DNA of 64,000 bases from Clytia hemisphaerica (GCA_902728285.1 CACVBU010000140.1:1-64000); one strand, 5' to 3'; positions 31,020 to 43,152 are shown, numbered from the stretch's first letter. Numbers and translations are program-made. Notes: generated by a model from the letters alone, not told the origin.

Positions 31020-32300
31020 TATTGGAATTTGATAAAGTTTACAAAAGTACAGCTACTGTCTAAATTTGACTGGATGCAATTGTGCTTTTTTGGACTAAAA
31101 GGCGAATCGCAAAAAATTGTTTGGTTCCCGTCATTTCTACTTTAAAAAGTGGGGGTCGTTCGGTCATTCGGTTGAAAATATTTTTCTTTTAAGAAGCAGC
31201 TACATCTTGTTGAAAGGGAATCCGTCGTGTGGACTGATCCGAATTAAGAAATTGAGAAACCGTGGATAAACTGGTTTTCGGTTTACTCTCCATTAGCATG
31301 TGGCTCGCTACTTCGATTTGAAAACTTGTAAACACAGAGCGTGCAGAGGTTGACAGTGGAAATCCAGCAAAGCAGCGGAAAAGCTTTCCGACTCTCCAAC
31401 TCTACCTGCTGACCGTAAATCAGGGTCGGTCAGATGACGGGAACCAAATGATGACATCACATCTCCTATTATTGGACTTGCAAAATTATGACAAATGGTC
31501 TTTGGAATTTGATCAATTATATTAATATTAATATATACAGTTCTTGTTTAAATTGATCAAACTATTTTTCATGCAGTTCCGGACGCAGATTGTGTTTTTC
31601 TAACCTTTCCTAACTTTGGCGCACGTTTTGACCGAATAATGGAATAGAATGAATGGCGATAACAGTTTATACATATCTCTTATCAGACTTGCAGAAAGCG
31701 GACTGCAGAAAGTTATGAAAAATGGTTTCTAGAATTTAATGAATTATATCGCCAAGTTACACAACAACAGATCCATCTGGTCTTCATTTAACATTGTTTT
31801 AAAGTTTAAAAAACACTGCCAGTGCTTGGCACAGAAGAGAGGACTCCCAGTTGAAATTAATTGCTACTTCGCTGCCTTGTTGAATTTATTTATTATGGTC
31901 GTGTGTTTATTCCGCTAAGGCGGTAAGGCGATCGCCCAAATTCATAAGACCAATCAAAAGGGAGTTTAAAGCAAAACGGGGGAAAAATGAGCTTCCCCGC
32001 ATAGTTATGAATTTTAAGTTTTGCTTTCGATTATCATTTGCGACTAAACTACAAAATTTATTTACGCAGACTGGATGCAAATTATGTTTTTCTGACCTTG
32101 CCAAATTTTGGCTTTGAGTGAATAGCAGTCAGTATTTACGTACCTCATTGCCCTTGCAGACAACTGATAAATGGTTTCTGTAATTTGACCAAGTCTACCA
32201 AAATACAGTTCCTGTTGAAATGTTATAAATATGAACTACGTTTTGTAAAGTTTTTGATGCAAATGTGTGTTTTTCTGGAGTTTGCGCTTTGTGACTTAAA
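31020..32300. repeat. Four diverged copies of an unknown repeat
   Basis: GGAATTTGAT(A/C)AA...ACAG(T/C)T...TTGTT and the later GGATGCAA(A)T.GTGTTTTTCTG motif recur in order near 31,025/31,072, 31,505/31,578, 31,735 (partial), 32,070 and 32,180/32,252. Spacing is irregular and divergence is high, so this is an old amplification. No open frame is conserved. Confidence 0.4.
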
Positions 32301-32661
32301 GTTTGTAGCTTGTTAGTTTAAAGTGAAATTGGAGTTTTATCAAGTAAAACAAAAAGTACAGTTTCTGACGTTTTGGCAATTTTCTTATTTATTTCTAGTA
32401 TAACACTTTGGTCAGATATGGATATTGTCTACATCGAACAGAAAAAATGTATCATAACTGACTGGAATGAAATTAACAAAAAGTTTAATTACACTATGTT
32501 TCTCTTTTATTTTATAGTAATGAACTATAGCTTAATTGTTTGATGTCATAAAAACAGTGCTGCTACAATGCTAAAAGAAAGTACTTTTGAGTTTCTCGTG
32601 GGGGGGGGGAGGTGTGAAGGAGCTCTCAGGCTTGTTATCAAATGTTTCACATTTTGTACAT

Positions 32662-32817
32662 TACACGCTTTTTTTTTATAAGAATAGTGTACTTTGGTTG
32701 AGGGTAAGCATTATTCTTATTTTTCTATTGTTCTAAACAATAGGCAAATTGTTTTAAACCCGAAATCTCACCCTGATATTCTTACAGAAGTTATTCTTAT
32801 AAAAGAAAAAGCGTGTA
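32662..32817. mobile_element. 156-bp TA-flanked MITE, family B
   Basis: CACGCTTTTTTTTATAAGAA is inverted at the right (TTCTTATAAAAGAAAAAGCGTG), with TA on both sides. Relatives lie at 54,055-54,297 and a left end at about 61,690. Confidence 0.7.
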
Positions 32818-32939
32818 TTCAACATTTTTAGTCTACTCTGTTTCAGTACATCTCTTACATCTGTTAACCCACTTATTAAAGCTATCTAGCTAAGCTCTAT
32901 TGGCTGACCTTCCAGCCTCGGCTGGTTTATTATGTTTTA

Positions 32940-33215
32940 AAATATAGTAGGATTTGACTGTATTTTTTGCTTAAAATTTCCTGAATTTCTTACATAACTT
33001 TCTAGAATTTTAATAATTTTTCTCTCCTTAGATGCAAAACAATACATAATGAGGCAAGAAAATATTGGCCGGATGGAAAAGAACTGCTAAAATTTGACAG
33101 TACGGAAAATAAGAAGGCACTGTCAACATTAGTTGATATTCTGAAAACAAAGAAGTTCTTTGGCAACGAAAATTTGGAGACAATTAAATAGAGGGTTTTG
33201 TCACATATGGCCGAT
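32940..33215 (+). pseudogene. Duplicate of the BEL/Pao-region exon
   Basis: Matches 26,490-26,770: the same TTACATAACTTTCTAGAATTTTAAT intron end, acceptor CTCTCCTTAG, and the NEARKYWPDGKELLKFDSTE frame through KKFFGNENLETIK to a stop. The following LSHMADRR is shared too. Confidence 0.55.
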
Positions 33216-33376
33216 AGGAGGCGTGATAGAAAAAAAAAACAAAAAATACAGAATCAACCAAACGTAAACTGTTTGAAGTAAGTCTTAAATCAGTTTTATT
33301 TTAGCTCTTTTCTCACATGCTAGACCCAAAAGATTTCTATCTAACCAAAATGTATTTTTTTGTAATTTTTCTGTCT

Positions 33377-33545
33377 GAGGCGAGACCAATTTAATTTGTT
33401 GTTCTACGGGCAGATCAGATCGTTAGCAAAATATGGGTCGGTCGGTCGGTAAAATAAGAATAAATTCTTCATTTATCAGGGGTGGTAAAGTACCGAAAAT
33501 GTTTTCCAAAAAATATCTGGTTCAAAAATTCACCTTTTTTTTATC
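33377..33545. mobile_element. 5' part of the GGCGAGACC MITE family
   Basis: GGCGAGACCAATTTAATTTG through GGGTCGGTCGGTCGG matches the left half of 54,320-54,702. The right end is missing. It lies just upstream of the zinc-finger gene. Confidence 0.65.
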
Positions 33546-33651
33546 TCTGATCTTATGAAAGTCTCGACTCGAACAATAGCGCTATTATTTTCCGGCTAGC
33601 GAACTTCGATTACTCGTCTCCAGTCCCAGCGAGTGGGATAGAAAATTCAAA

Positions 33652-34517
33652 ATGGCGACCGAAGCAAGCAGTTCTACAGCAAATTCTGAATCAAATTTTG
33701 AAAGCTTTGATCTTGATTCAGTATTATCTTTATTAGAATGTGGATTTTTTTATTGCGACGATGAAATGAATGAAGCAGCAAAACGACTGGATGCTGAAAT
33801 CACAGATGAGCTGAATTCTACTGAAAAAGAGGTTTGTAAAAAACATTGTTTTGAATTTGAAGCATGCAATACAATGTCTTTCTGTTGTTTGTATGTAGTA
33901 GTTTGTTTCACTATCCATTACCAGTTATAGGGTATTTATATCTAAACCTAGAGCTATTTACTGATTTTAGATTCATCAACTCTCAGTTGTAGATAGCTGA
34001 ATTTTCTAGAAGTTTTTGTATATGTTTTGAGTCTGCTGCGATATGGGACCCCATGCCATGTGGCCTCCGGTTGTTTTTTTTGTCAACGGCAAATTAGATA
34101 CCGTTCTCTTATCTTCTATGACCGTTTCCTTTTTGCACACATCAATGTGTCTTTATGTAGTGGCCAACTTGAACTTTTGGGCAAAGCAACATCAACTTTT
34201 CAGTCCATCCATTATCATAAAGCATCTTGGAGCAGCCAAGAAAAAAGTCTGTTCAAGATGGCTTTAACATTGTCAGAAAATTGTATTTCATGTTTTTTTT
34301 TCCTTTTCAGATCAATGAAGTCACTCCAGCTCAGGTATTCAAATGTTTGGCTGAAGGGTGCTCAAAGATATGTAAAACCAAAGGTGGATTGAGACGACAT
34401 GTTATAACGAAGCATCCTCAAATTATTGAAGATGAAATGAAACAAAAACAACAAGAAGCTGATCAACAAGCTCGTGATTTATTGCACCCGGGTGATATCA
34501 AAAAACTTGTTAAATAA
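33652..34517 (+). CDS. C2H2 zinc-finger protein, two exons
   Basis: Exon 1, 33,652-33,831 (60 codons, donor GAG|GTTTGT), and exon 2, 34,311-34,517 (acceptor TTTTTTTCCTTTTCAG), are both phase 0 and give 128 residues. The start ATG lies in AAAATGGCGACC, a YY1-like context. The N-terminus is acidic with FDLDSVLSLLECGFFYCDDE. Exon 2 has one C2H2 finger, CLAEGC-x12-HVITKH (about residues 71-94), then a Gln-rich helix. Similar multi-domain proteins occur in corals and Hydra (from memory). The TAA at 34,515 may be secondary, since diverged coding sequence of that family continues downstream. DNA binding is inferred from the finger. Confidence 0.55.
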
Positions 34518-35000
34518 GTCGCCAACACAATATTTCAAAATGAATGCTTGCCAGCAACGTACAGGGAGATATTTCAAAACTATTCAATAACACCAAACGA
34601 GTCGACAATTTGTTTCATGCAATCAAGGAGATTATTTTAAAATACAAAGAAGGAAACGAACATCTCTTCATTGTTGTGTTTCGAGAAATTGGCGAAAAAA
34701 CTGAAACTTGCCAAGACTCAAGAGCGTTTTGAATGGCAAACCGTATTGGTCTTTTATTCGGGAGTTGTCGTTCAAATGTTTAGGACACCTGCGTAACCAG
34801 TCAACACCAAACACTGGCAAAAAAAAAGCTAACAGAGAGGTAAATTGCAGCGTTGCAGTATTTATCTGGCCATGTGATAAGAAAAACTCATTATAAATTA
34901 AGGAATAAAGTCCTTCATGGAGATTTTAAAGCGATGTACTGCAGAGTGTGACATCGTGATTGTCAAGCAAAGTAATAGAAATCATGGTTATTTGCTCCAC
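34518..35000 (+). pseudogene. Decayed continuation of the zinc-finger gene
   Basis: Directly after the stop, reading resumes in frame as NTIFQNECLPATYREIFQNY, then in other frames as VDNLFHAIKEIILKYKEGNE and a QYLSGHVIRKTHYKL-like stretch. The order fits one longer ancestral protein; stop codons and shifts now break it. The QYL-GHV motif resembles the YIAGYV block of some transposase-derived proteins. Confidence 0.45.
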
Positions 35001-35189
35001 AACAAAAATGGACGATATAACAACCCAGAAAATGGAAAAGAAGTGCCGATTCAACCAGGAGGCACCGTCTTCACGACGCATGGTTTTAATTTACCCGAAA
35101 ATGTGGCTACTTCGGATAATCTAAGGCAATGCAAATCCAGAGAGACACGCCAAAGATTGGATTCGGAAAAGACATGGAATTCCTTGTAA
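34917..35189 (+). CDS. Unrecognised 90-codon frame
   Basis: Reads ECDIVIVKQSNRNHGYLLHN and PIQPGGTVFTTHGFNLPE. It overlaps the end of the decayed zinc-finger tail in another frame. It could be a further broken exon. No family assigned. Confidence 0.25.
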   Translation: MEILKRCTAECDIVIVKQSNRNHGYLLHNKNGRYNNPENGKEVPIQPGGTVFTTHGFNLPENVATSDNLRQCKSRETRQRLDSEKTWNSL

Positions 35190-35582
35190 CAAGGCTGGTG
35201 GCTTCTTGGGGGAGTAAAACTTCCGCTTTCTGTACGAGAATGACCAAGATGAGATTAGGGAAAGGTTCATCGCTACCTTAAGTAGACATTACCAAGGCGA
35301 ATTTTTATAAGATTGAACGTCAGTTTAGTATTTATTAGTCGACTGATAAATACTAAACTTCTTATTGTTTTGTATATACCCGTCGTTTAAAAGAAGCCTT
35401 CGCCTTCAGATGTTCTTAACCTTTTTCAGTTTTAAGCCTTAAAATGTTCGTATTTTCAACATTTTTACCAGTTTTCAAAACCACTACCTTCCGTTTTTAC
35501 AGTGTTAAACTTCACTCTGGTACTGATTTCTACCGAATTCGATTTGTCAACGAAACAAAAGAAAACAAGCAACATGCTGAAT

Positions 35583-36243
35583 GGACCTACCTGATGATGA
35601 AAGTTAGTTAGCAATGCGAAAAGAAAAATGAAAAAAATCAGTCAGATAATATAGCATTTAGCGAAAATACACAACACAATAAATTCATCATTGATTGTTG
35701 ATGGGGGAGAGAGAAGGGTTGTAGGGAAAAAATAAATAGGAAGTTCTGGTCGCAAAAATCAGTTTTATTGACAATTGAATCATGCTTGATGGTGAGCATT
35801 GCTATTAATAATCTTTTTGAATGAAAAAACAACCAATTATCTGGAAAAGTCCAATGAAAATCCAGAAAAACGGCGATTTCCGGCATATTTCCGGCATTTT
35901 CGGCCGGAAAAAAAATTTTCTCAAAAATTGGACTAGGCCATGTTTTGGGCATTGTTAATACGCATCTTTGAGCAAAAAATCAGAAAAAACTAATGATGAA
36001 ATCTCGAGAAAATGCCGAAAAACCTGTTTTTCCGGCATATTTCCGCCATTTTCGGCCGGAAAATTTTTTTTTTCGAAAATCGGGCTCCGTCACATTTTGG
36101 GCATTGCCATTCTGCATCATTGTGCAAAAAATTAGAAAAAACTAATGAGCCGATCCCGAGAAAAGCTGGCAACAGACGAACGAACGAACGGACGAACGAA
36201 CGAACGGACAAGGGTTAATTTAAAGGACTACCTTAGGTAGGTC
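35583..36243. mobile_element. GGACCTACC-ended element, copy 1
   Basis: The left end GGACCTACCTGATGATGAAA and right end AGGTAGGTCC are short inverted repeats. The interior repeats CGGCATATTTCCG/CGGCCGGAAAA and AATCAGAAAAAACTAATGA words, and ends with an ACGAACGAACGGACG microsatellite. The same order is seen at 44,710-45,212, proving a mobile unit. No gene inside. Confidence 0.7.
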
Positions 36244-36249
36244 CAAAAA

Positions 36250-37015
36250 CTATTGCCATAATATGTGGTTTATCTATTTGCTGAAGAGGTCCTAGGGAGA
36301 TGTAAGTTGGCAAAGGTATGTTTCCTACCAACAGTGGAGAACATTTGAATAAGCGAATTAAATATTATGAATTGAATGAAACAAATCTTAATAAAAGCCG
36401 TTTTTATAATGTTCTTAAAAAATTGATGTGTACAAAACAGCTTGTTTCAGCTACCTATCACATAAACAATATGCATTGGAAGTGCATTGATTGTTTTCCC
36501 CATTTGAAAAATTGTCACCAATTACCTAGTGATGCTAACGCTGTTTTGCACCAACGTGTAAAGCGTCATTTTGAGTTGTCAAGACAGAATTTCGGACTGG
36601 TGGATGTTGACGACATTGATGAAATAATTGATACCACCGAAGAACTAAAACTTGTTTGCATGAGAGTAAACGAGGAAAGAGAGGAACTTGCTGAGCAAGA
36701 GAAGCAAGAGGAGAATGAAAAGGAGGAAACGCGTGATCTTTTTCTTGAAATCGCCATGGTAGATAAAAATCAGAGTGACTCAGCAACAACCCTCGGTGCT
36801 GGAACTGAAATGCTGAAGTGATTAAGTCGTAGAAGTCGTATAAGTCGTAGAAAGATTTAAACTAGTTCGAGATTGCATTAGTTAGGTATGAAATTAATGT
36901 ACGATTTTCAACACTAAAGTGATTAACATCGTAAGAAATCGAAAATCTTTCACTTGCTTCACAGTACGATTTTCAACACTGAAGTGATTAACATCGTAGA
37001 AAAATGAAAAATTAG
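36250..37015. repeat. Dispersed repeat R2, long copy
   Basis: Flanking segments match 12,001-12,290. This copy contains the 167-codon frame described next, and the 3' end has ACGATTTTCAACACTNAAGTG duplicated (about 36,900 and 36,963). Confidence 0.65.
36318..36821 (+). CDS. Unrecognised protein end carried by repeat R2
   Basis: A 167-codon frame opening FPTNSGEHLNKRIKYYELNE, with WKCIDCFPHLKNCHQLP, VDDIDEIIDTTEELKLVC and a Glu-rich coiled-coil-like stretch (EEREELAEQEKQEENEKEET). Composition and length suggest a real C-terminal exon, and the enclosing repeat suggests a transposon gene. I do not recognise the family. The true start is probably in an upstream exon, since the GEHLNK part reads like mid-protein. 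Confidence 0.45.
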   Translation: MFPTNSGEHLNKRIKYYELNETNLNKSRFYNVLKKLMCTKQLVSATYHINNMHWKCIDCFPHLKNCHQLPSDANAVLHQRVKRHFELSRQNFGLVDVDDIDEIIDTTEELKLVCMRVNEEREELAEQEKQEENEKEETRDLFLEIAMVDKNQSDSATTLGAGTEMLK

Positions 37016-37145
37016 AGTTATAAAAGTTATATGTGAATTTCTAAAACTGTCTAGTTAACTGACGTTTACTGGTTGAGAACTGATGGTGAAATATTATGGG
37101 TCTGTATATTTATACTCTTTAACGCAGATTATAGTTAATTACCAG

Positions 37146-37640
37146 CATGTCACAAAGTCCCAATAGTCATTATGAATTAAAATCAAAGATAATTCTTATC
37201 AATGAATTGCAACTCACTGGCGGACCAATTAGCAGCTTTCCTAATTGTTTTGGATCACTCTTTAACAACTCGATACGATTACATAGAAATTAAGGAAAAT
37301 CAGACTATACCCTGGTGTGACAAATCATCCGAAAATAACAAAAGCGATCATATACAAGTAACCTTAAATTGATTAAATTTCACCCACGTCGATTTTCACA
37401 AATATTGCCTCTTCATGAAAATTTGGCACCAAAACCCCAAAGAAGATAAAATAATTAAGGTCAAAAAGGGAATAACGAACTTTAATTCACTGAAAAATTT
37501 TACATTCTTAATTTGCGAAAAAAAATTCCGCGCGAAAATTTGTCCACTTTTAAGATAAAGCAAATCAGACTAAACCCATTAAGACAACATCTCAGAAGTT
37601 TTGAAAATTACACTAAAGTCTTTGTTAAAAAAATACTTTT
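37146..37640. repeat. Dispersed repeat R3, copy 2
   Basis: Matches 16,730-17,240, including CCAATAGTCATTATGAATTA and AAGACAACATCTCAGAAGTT. In this copy one frame reads ILINELQLTGGPISSFPNCF, so R3 may also be coding-derived. Confidence 0.65.
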
Positions 37641-38362
37641 AGATTAATTGCACTACCAGACATGAACTACCAAAACAGAGATTGCTAAATCATCGACAGA
37701 GACGCTGAAATCTCTCAGCTTGTGCGTAAATTCAATTCAAAAGCAACACTTTTTTATCTTCTCAGAATTATGGATGTTTAACATGGTGTGAATCAGTTTT
37801 TTTTTTTGGAAAGTAACTTTCTTTTCAACTGCTATGCTCTAATGTTCAACACAAGCCTAATAGTTGCCAATCTTTTAAAGTTTACAATCACCAGACAATA
37901 AAAAATAAAAACGATAATGAATTAAATTTAAACTTACAAACCAATGTCCATTAGCTTCTTCAGTTCATATATTTCATTAGTGGATGTCCTTTACAGAAAA
38001 TCTTATTCATCAGACATCTGAAACCAGTGTCATATTTTCTGAGCTGTTTTACCAGTCGAATAGCAGCAACATGCAACCATATCATTAGCTAACCAAAATA
38101 ACTTCCTTAGATATGACAAGTCCAAAGCCACCAAATATCCAGGGTTCGGTGCATGATCATGTATGCCACAGTATTAACCTAACAAAGACAAAATAAAAAG
38201 TTATGTAGGATAATTTACTAACAACTATGTTGTAATGTTTTTGTTTTTTTTATTTGATGTGTACTACGGAAGAAACTACAATCAAAACATGGGGTTTGAT
38301 CTGGCTCTGATTAGACCAAATTGAATGACTCAAAAACGTCTACAATCATGTCATCTACACGA
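37641..38362. other. Spacer
   Basis: AT-rich, no recognised feature. Confidence 0.35.
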
Positions 38363-38369
38363 TCATTTA

Positions 38370-39415
38370 CAGGAGGGGGTCAACATCCAGATACCAGACC
38401 CATAGCCGGGTGGTGGTGTCTTTTTTTCCTTTAAAAGTCTGAAAAGTCAAGTTGGTATTGATGGGGGTGGGTCCCCCTTCTTTAGAAAAAAAGAGTTATC
38501 CTCAGTTGGTATTGATACCAAAATAGGGGGTGAGTACCCCTTTTTTTAAATAATATGATTCAGAAAGTTGGTATCCATATCAAAATGACAGCAAAACTTT
38601 CCTAATTTTTGCCCTTATAGCTAGAAAATACCCCGGGGTACATATCAGTCTAAACAGGTTTCAATTGGATTTGTTTTAGCTTTTGAGTATAATGACTGTA
38701 AATGAGTAATAAGTATAAATGACTTTGAAGTTTGTTTATTTTGGACTTTTTCGATATTTTCAAGTTTTATTTTTGATCAAGCCCGAAGCAAAAACATTTT
38801 TTCTGTGATAGCATTTGGTAATGAGTGAATCTATTCTGTTCTAAAATTATGTACTAATAATAGCCCTCCTAGTTTTTGCACATCAATTATATTCAGATAA
38901 TATTGATTCAGATTGATTTTGCTAGCTTCATTGCATGGGTTTGTTTTTATTATATTGTCAGTTTTCAGTCATTTTCTATTTTAGCATATGACATTTTTTG
39001 TGTTGTGTTGAAGAAAGAGTATTTCAAAAATGAGTTTTTTAAAGTTTCTCTTAGTACCCTGTTTGTGTGGGAGGGGGGGTGGGTCCCCTTTAAACAGCTT
39101 TAAACTCAAATTTGTCAGATTGGTATTGGTACTAAATTAGGGGGTGGGTCCCATGATATTTTGTCAAATTCAAAAAGTCATGTTGGTATCGATACCAAAT
39201 TAAGGGGGTGGGTCCCCCCTTTTTCTGAAAATTATGATGTTCAAGCTGGTATCGATACCAAAATAAGGGGGTGGGTCCCCCCCATTTTCTGAAAATTATG
39301 ATTTTCAAGTTGGTATCGATACCAATTTTGGGGTGGTGGTGTTAACTTAGCTCAAAAGGTCAAAAGCCAGGTTTTTGGGCTATGGGTTGGTATTATAAAT
39401 GTTGACCCCCCCCTG
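38370..39415. mobile_element. 1,046-bp hAT-like non-autonomous element
   Basis: The ends CAGGAGGGGGTCAACAT and ATGTTGACCCCCCCCTG are inverted repeats; similarity extends inward through ACCNNNCCCATAGCC. TCATTTA directly flanks both sides (38,363-38,369 and 39,416-39,422), a 7-bp match close to the 8-bp duplication of hAT transposons. Inside, four or more sub-repeats of about 65-75 bp carry TTGGTATCGATACCAA and GGGGGTGGGTCCCCC. There is no transposase. Confidence 0.8.
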
Positions 39416-39422
39416 TCATTTA

Positions 39423-40447
39423 AAGTCAGAAAAGTCAGAAGAGGAAAAATTATATTGGATTGGATTTTCCAAATTATTTTCAACTGAGGATTGATTGAAA
39501 CTGAAAGTATTGAAAAGCTGAAACTTAAAACATAACAGTACTTGCGAAATTTGTAAACAAACTGTATGCAGCGGATACAAAATCAAAACAAATGTCACAT
39601 GTCAAAATAAAAAATCAAACCAAATATGGCTAATTTTGATTGTTCAATTGTTTTACAAGTTTGTTTTGGACACGTGATTTTAATTGTTTTCTTTAATGAC
39701 ACGTGGTTCGCACAATGTTTACTATTTACTACTTCAATGTCCCTCTAACGTATTGAAAAAATAATTTCACTACTATCATTATGAAATGTTATTGCAAATT
39801 ATCATAAATTTGTAAACAATCAAACGTTTTTGGCTCGGGGGTAATTTTATGTTTCCTGTAACCTTTTAATTTTTCTTGCTCTCTAAGTCCTACTAGAAAA
39901 ATTAGAATAATGCACCTTGAATAGACAAGAATATAAATTGAACTCTTACCAGAACATTGCCAATTACTCAAGAGTACGAGACACAAAGTTACAACAACAA
40001 TTGATCTTTTCTAACAGATACATATTGTCTTTTGTATTTTGCAAAAATGAAGCTTGTAAGGGAATCTCAAATCCTCTTGAAAACAATGCTTAGGTCTAAA
40101 CAAAAAGAGAAAAGTTGATAAGCTAAATAATGAGATTAAGCCATACATTATTTATTGTGTACTCGGGAAAACCCAACTAAAACTTATTTTGAAACATAAA
40201 AAATCGGCAAAAATGAGACAAAAGTACGATATTAACTAAGATCGACAGTATAAATTGGAAATTTATTTGAAGTTGACTTAAAAGCGTTTATTTTAAACTC
40301 AATTTAAAATGACTTGAGGAAGAAGGATATTCTTGTTATTTCACATGAAATCATTGTGTTAAAATAGGGCCAAAAATGTCAGCCACCAAAAAGGCTGGTG
40401 GTTCGGAAAATTACAATTTACAGAATGTCTAGCACTTTAGCAGCTTT
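39423..40447. other. Spacer
   Basis: AT-rich, no gene or clear repeat recognised. Confidence 0.35.
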
Positions 40448-41143
40448 AAAGGGCTCTGACCATAGTGAATTTTTCATATTTGCCATGTGTGAAATATAGA
40501 TTTTTGCCTGATGTAACCAACATAACTATGGCATGTTATACATTTTTTGTTTGGCCAATTATTCTTAAATCTGAAAATTTAAAAATCGCAATGAAAAAAA
40601 ATGATGAATGGGGAAAATGAAGACATTTGCAAAGAAGGGTATTTCAACTTTGAAGACCTTATTTTCGGCAATGAAAATTCTTTTTGAAAATTTTTTTTTG
40701 CGTTATAAGCTGTATCTTTAACCAAACTAAAAATAGATTTTCAGAATATTTTTGTAGAAGCTTCTTTGTCTCAAAATCTTGAAAATAGTGGTTTTTAACC
40801 AATTTTTCATCCCAATTTTTCGTAGAAAAACAGTCATAATTTTGGATATACATCAATTTAGAAAATTTTTCCAAAAAAATTAAAATAGTTCAATTCTTTG
40901 CTGACAATTTAAAAACATTTCGAATGAAAAAGGTTAATTACCCATTGAAACTTAGCATTTTTTTGTAAAAGAGATTAATATAAATCGTAATTTTAGTAAT
41001 CAAATTCTTAAATACTCTTGACAAAATGAATTTCTAAACAACTTGTAAAGGCAGTTTTTTTGTTAAAAATGTCAAAGAACCCAAAACAAAAGTTTTATGT
41101 TCAGATCTCTTAACAAACTTTTTGACTATGGCCAGAGCCCTTA
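40448..41143. mobile_element. Inverted-repeat element, AAGGGCTCTGACCATAGT ends
   Basis: AAGGGCTCTGACCATAGT at the left pairs with ACTATGGCCAGAGCCCTT at the right (one mismatch). The target duplication cannot be fixed because the flanks are TTTAAA-like. The AT-rich interior has no gene. Confidence 0.6.
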
Positions 41144-41269
41144 AATCGTTAAAAATTGGAAACTAGATAAAATTTCGGTCAGGGCACAAGTTAACTTGTT
41201 TATTTGTTTTTTAGCACTGATAATATCAAAGCGGAGGGATTTTAAGCAAAATAACAGTTTCGACAAAAA

Positions 41270-41485
41270 TGGGAGGCCTGGAATCTTTGAGTTAAAAAAC
41301 TTTGAGTTAGCAATTTTCAAGTTAGGAATTTTTGAGTGAACTAAATTATGAGGTCATAAAAGTGCAAATTATGACGTCACTTGACTCTAATTCGATTTTT
41401 CATTTCCAAAAAAGGATTTCCGAGTTAGAATTATTAACTCAAGTTTTAAGTTTTAACTTAAGTTTTTCGAGTTAGCTAACTCAAA
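41270..41485. repeat. GAGTTA-rich inverted-repeat cluster
   Basis: TTTGAGTTA and its complement TAACTCAAA recur many times, including TTCGAGTTAGCTAACTCAAA near 41,466. It can form a long imperfect hairpin. Possibly a small foldback element. Confidence 0.5.
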
Positions 41486-42898
41486 TTATTTTTTACAAAA
41501 CCTTTTTTCGTTATAACAGACCTCGCGTTTTGCTTGTTGAAAACTGAGACTGGGGTTAAACATATATTATCTCTTTTCAAAAAATAAGTAATACGAACCG
41601 TCACAAGCAGTTGCAACGATTGAGTTGAATTCAAATGAAAACCACCAATAATTGAATGGGTCAAAACTTTTCACCCTTGATCACCTCATAATGAAGACAA
41701 ATAAGCATTACTCGATGCAGCTCAATGTAATGTCTTTGTTTTATTAACAATAAAAAGTCAAATTCTCCATTCTTCAGCGTATTGTACAAATTCTTGTATA
41801 TGCATGTTTTTTTTCTCGAGTATTTATATCTTACTGAAAGAACAAAATCATAAAGAGAAGGTACAAAATTCAATAAAAAATCTAAATATTTTCTATTTGC
41901 CTGAGTTGCAGGAGGACTTTAGGCGTATGAACTTTTGCGAGCAAGAACTTTCGCAAGCAAAAACTTTTGCAATTTTTAGCAATTTTCGCAAAAGTAAATG
42001 TCTTTGAAAATTCTTGAAAAGCAGTGAAAAGGGAACTTCAAAAAAATTTAACATTAACTCATTATAAATTATGCAAAAATTAAATTAAACATCAATATAT
42101 TTTTCATCCAAACTAGTTTTTGGCTAATTTTCTGAGTTCGAACTATCAAAAGTGATAGATCAATCATTTAACTGAGAAGAAAATTTTGAGCCATCTGAAA
42201 CATTTAGGACATCAAAATGCACCATTTTACATATAATTTATGTGGAAATTGATGCAAAATCAAATATATTAGGCAATTTTAAATGGGTACTTTGATGAAA
42301 CTTCATAGACAGTATCCAAAAACCACATATAAGTTGCACAAAAACATAATATTTTAACTTTTTTGGAAATATTTCAACAATTTTTCTATGCAAAAACAAA
42401 CTTTTTGCATAATTTATGCGAAAAATCTCTAAATCTGTCGTAATTCTGATGCGCTTTTGAATTTAACTTTCCAATTCTGCTTCAACTAAGGGTCGGTGTA
42501 ATTTAAGATGCACGATCTAACGATTTACGATTCACGATGCGCAATCTATGCATAAAGTATGCTGATTATTCCTAATATTTATCATGAAACTTAAATCATA
42601 TTATAATATAATTCTGAAACAATGGCATAATCTTCTCTCGCTTTTGTTTTACCACAGTAAAGACAACAACAAGCGATACTTTTATGGACCTACCTTAGTT
42701 ATCAAACTAATCAGTGAACATTGAAGCAATGAAACACAGAAGACATAACTGGTCAAAATACAAAAAAATAAAGAAAATGAAAGCATATCTCTTGAGAGAA
42801 ACTATCAACACTATTAAAAAAGATTTTTGAAAAAGAAATAAAAAAGCTATTAAGCGCTTTTCTTTATAAAAACCACTATCAGAAAAATACACAGCTTA
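41486..42898. other. Spacer
   Basis: AT-rich, no recognised gene. CACGAT-type words near 42,508-42,550 form a short imperfect cluster. Confidence 0.35.
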
Positions 42899-43152
42899 AT
42901 AAATAAGGTTTCCAGAAAACTCAAACCGTCGCACTCTACCGTGACATTTTCTTCTGTTAGAAAAAATAATAATAAAAAAACAATTTGGCTAATAACATTG
43001 ATATGCTCATAAATAGTGATTCTTATAGATAAAGATTCGTTTTTCAGCCAAAAAAATAATAAGTGTTTACAGAAAACTCAAACCATTACCCTCCACCGTG
43101 ACATTTTCATCGTAAAAAAACTAATAAAAATAATAATAATAATATGGCTACC
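42899..43152. repeat. Direct repeat, two copies about 160 bp apart
   Basis: CAGAAAACTCAAACCNTNNCNCTCNACCGTGACATTTTC is present near 42,913 and 43,072, followed each time by an (AATAAT)n-rich tract and TGGCTA. The linker GTGATTCTTATAGATAAA recurs at about 44,288. Confidence 0.65.
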
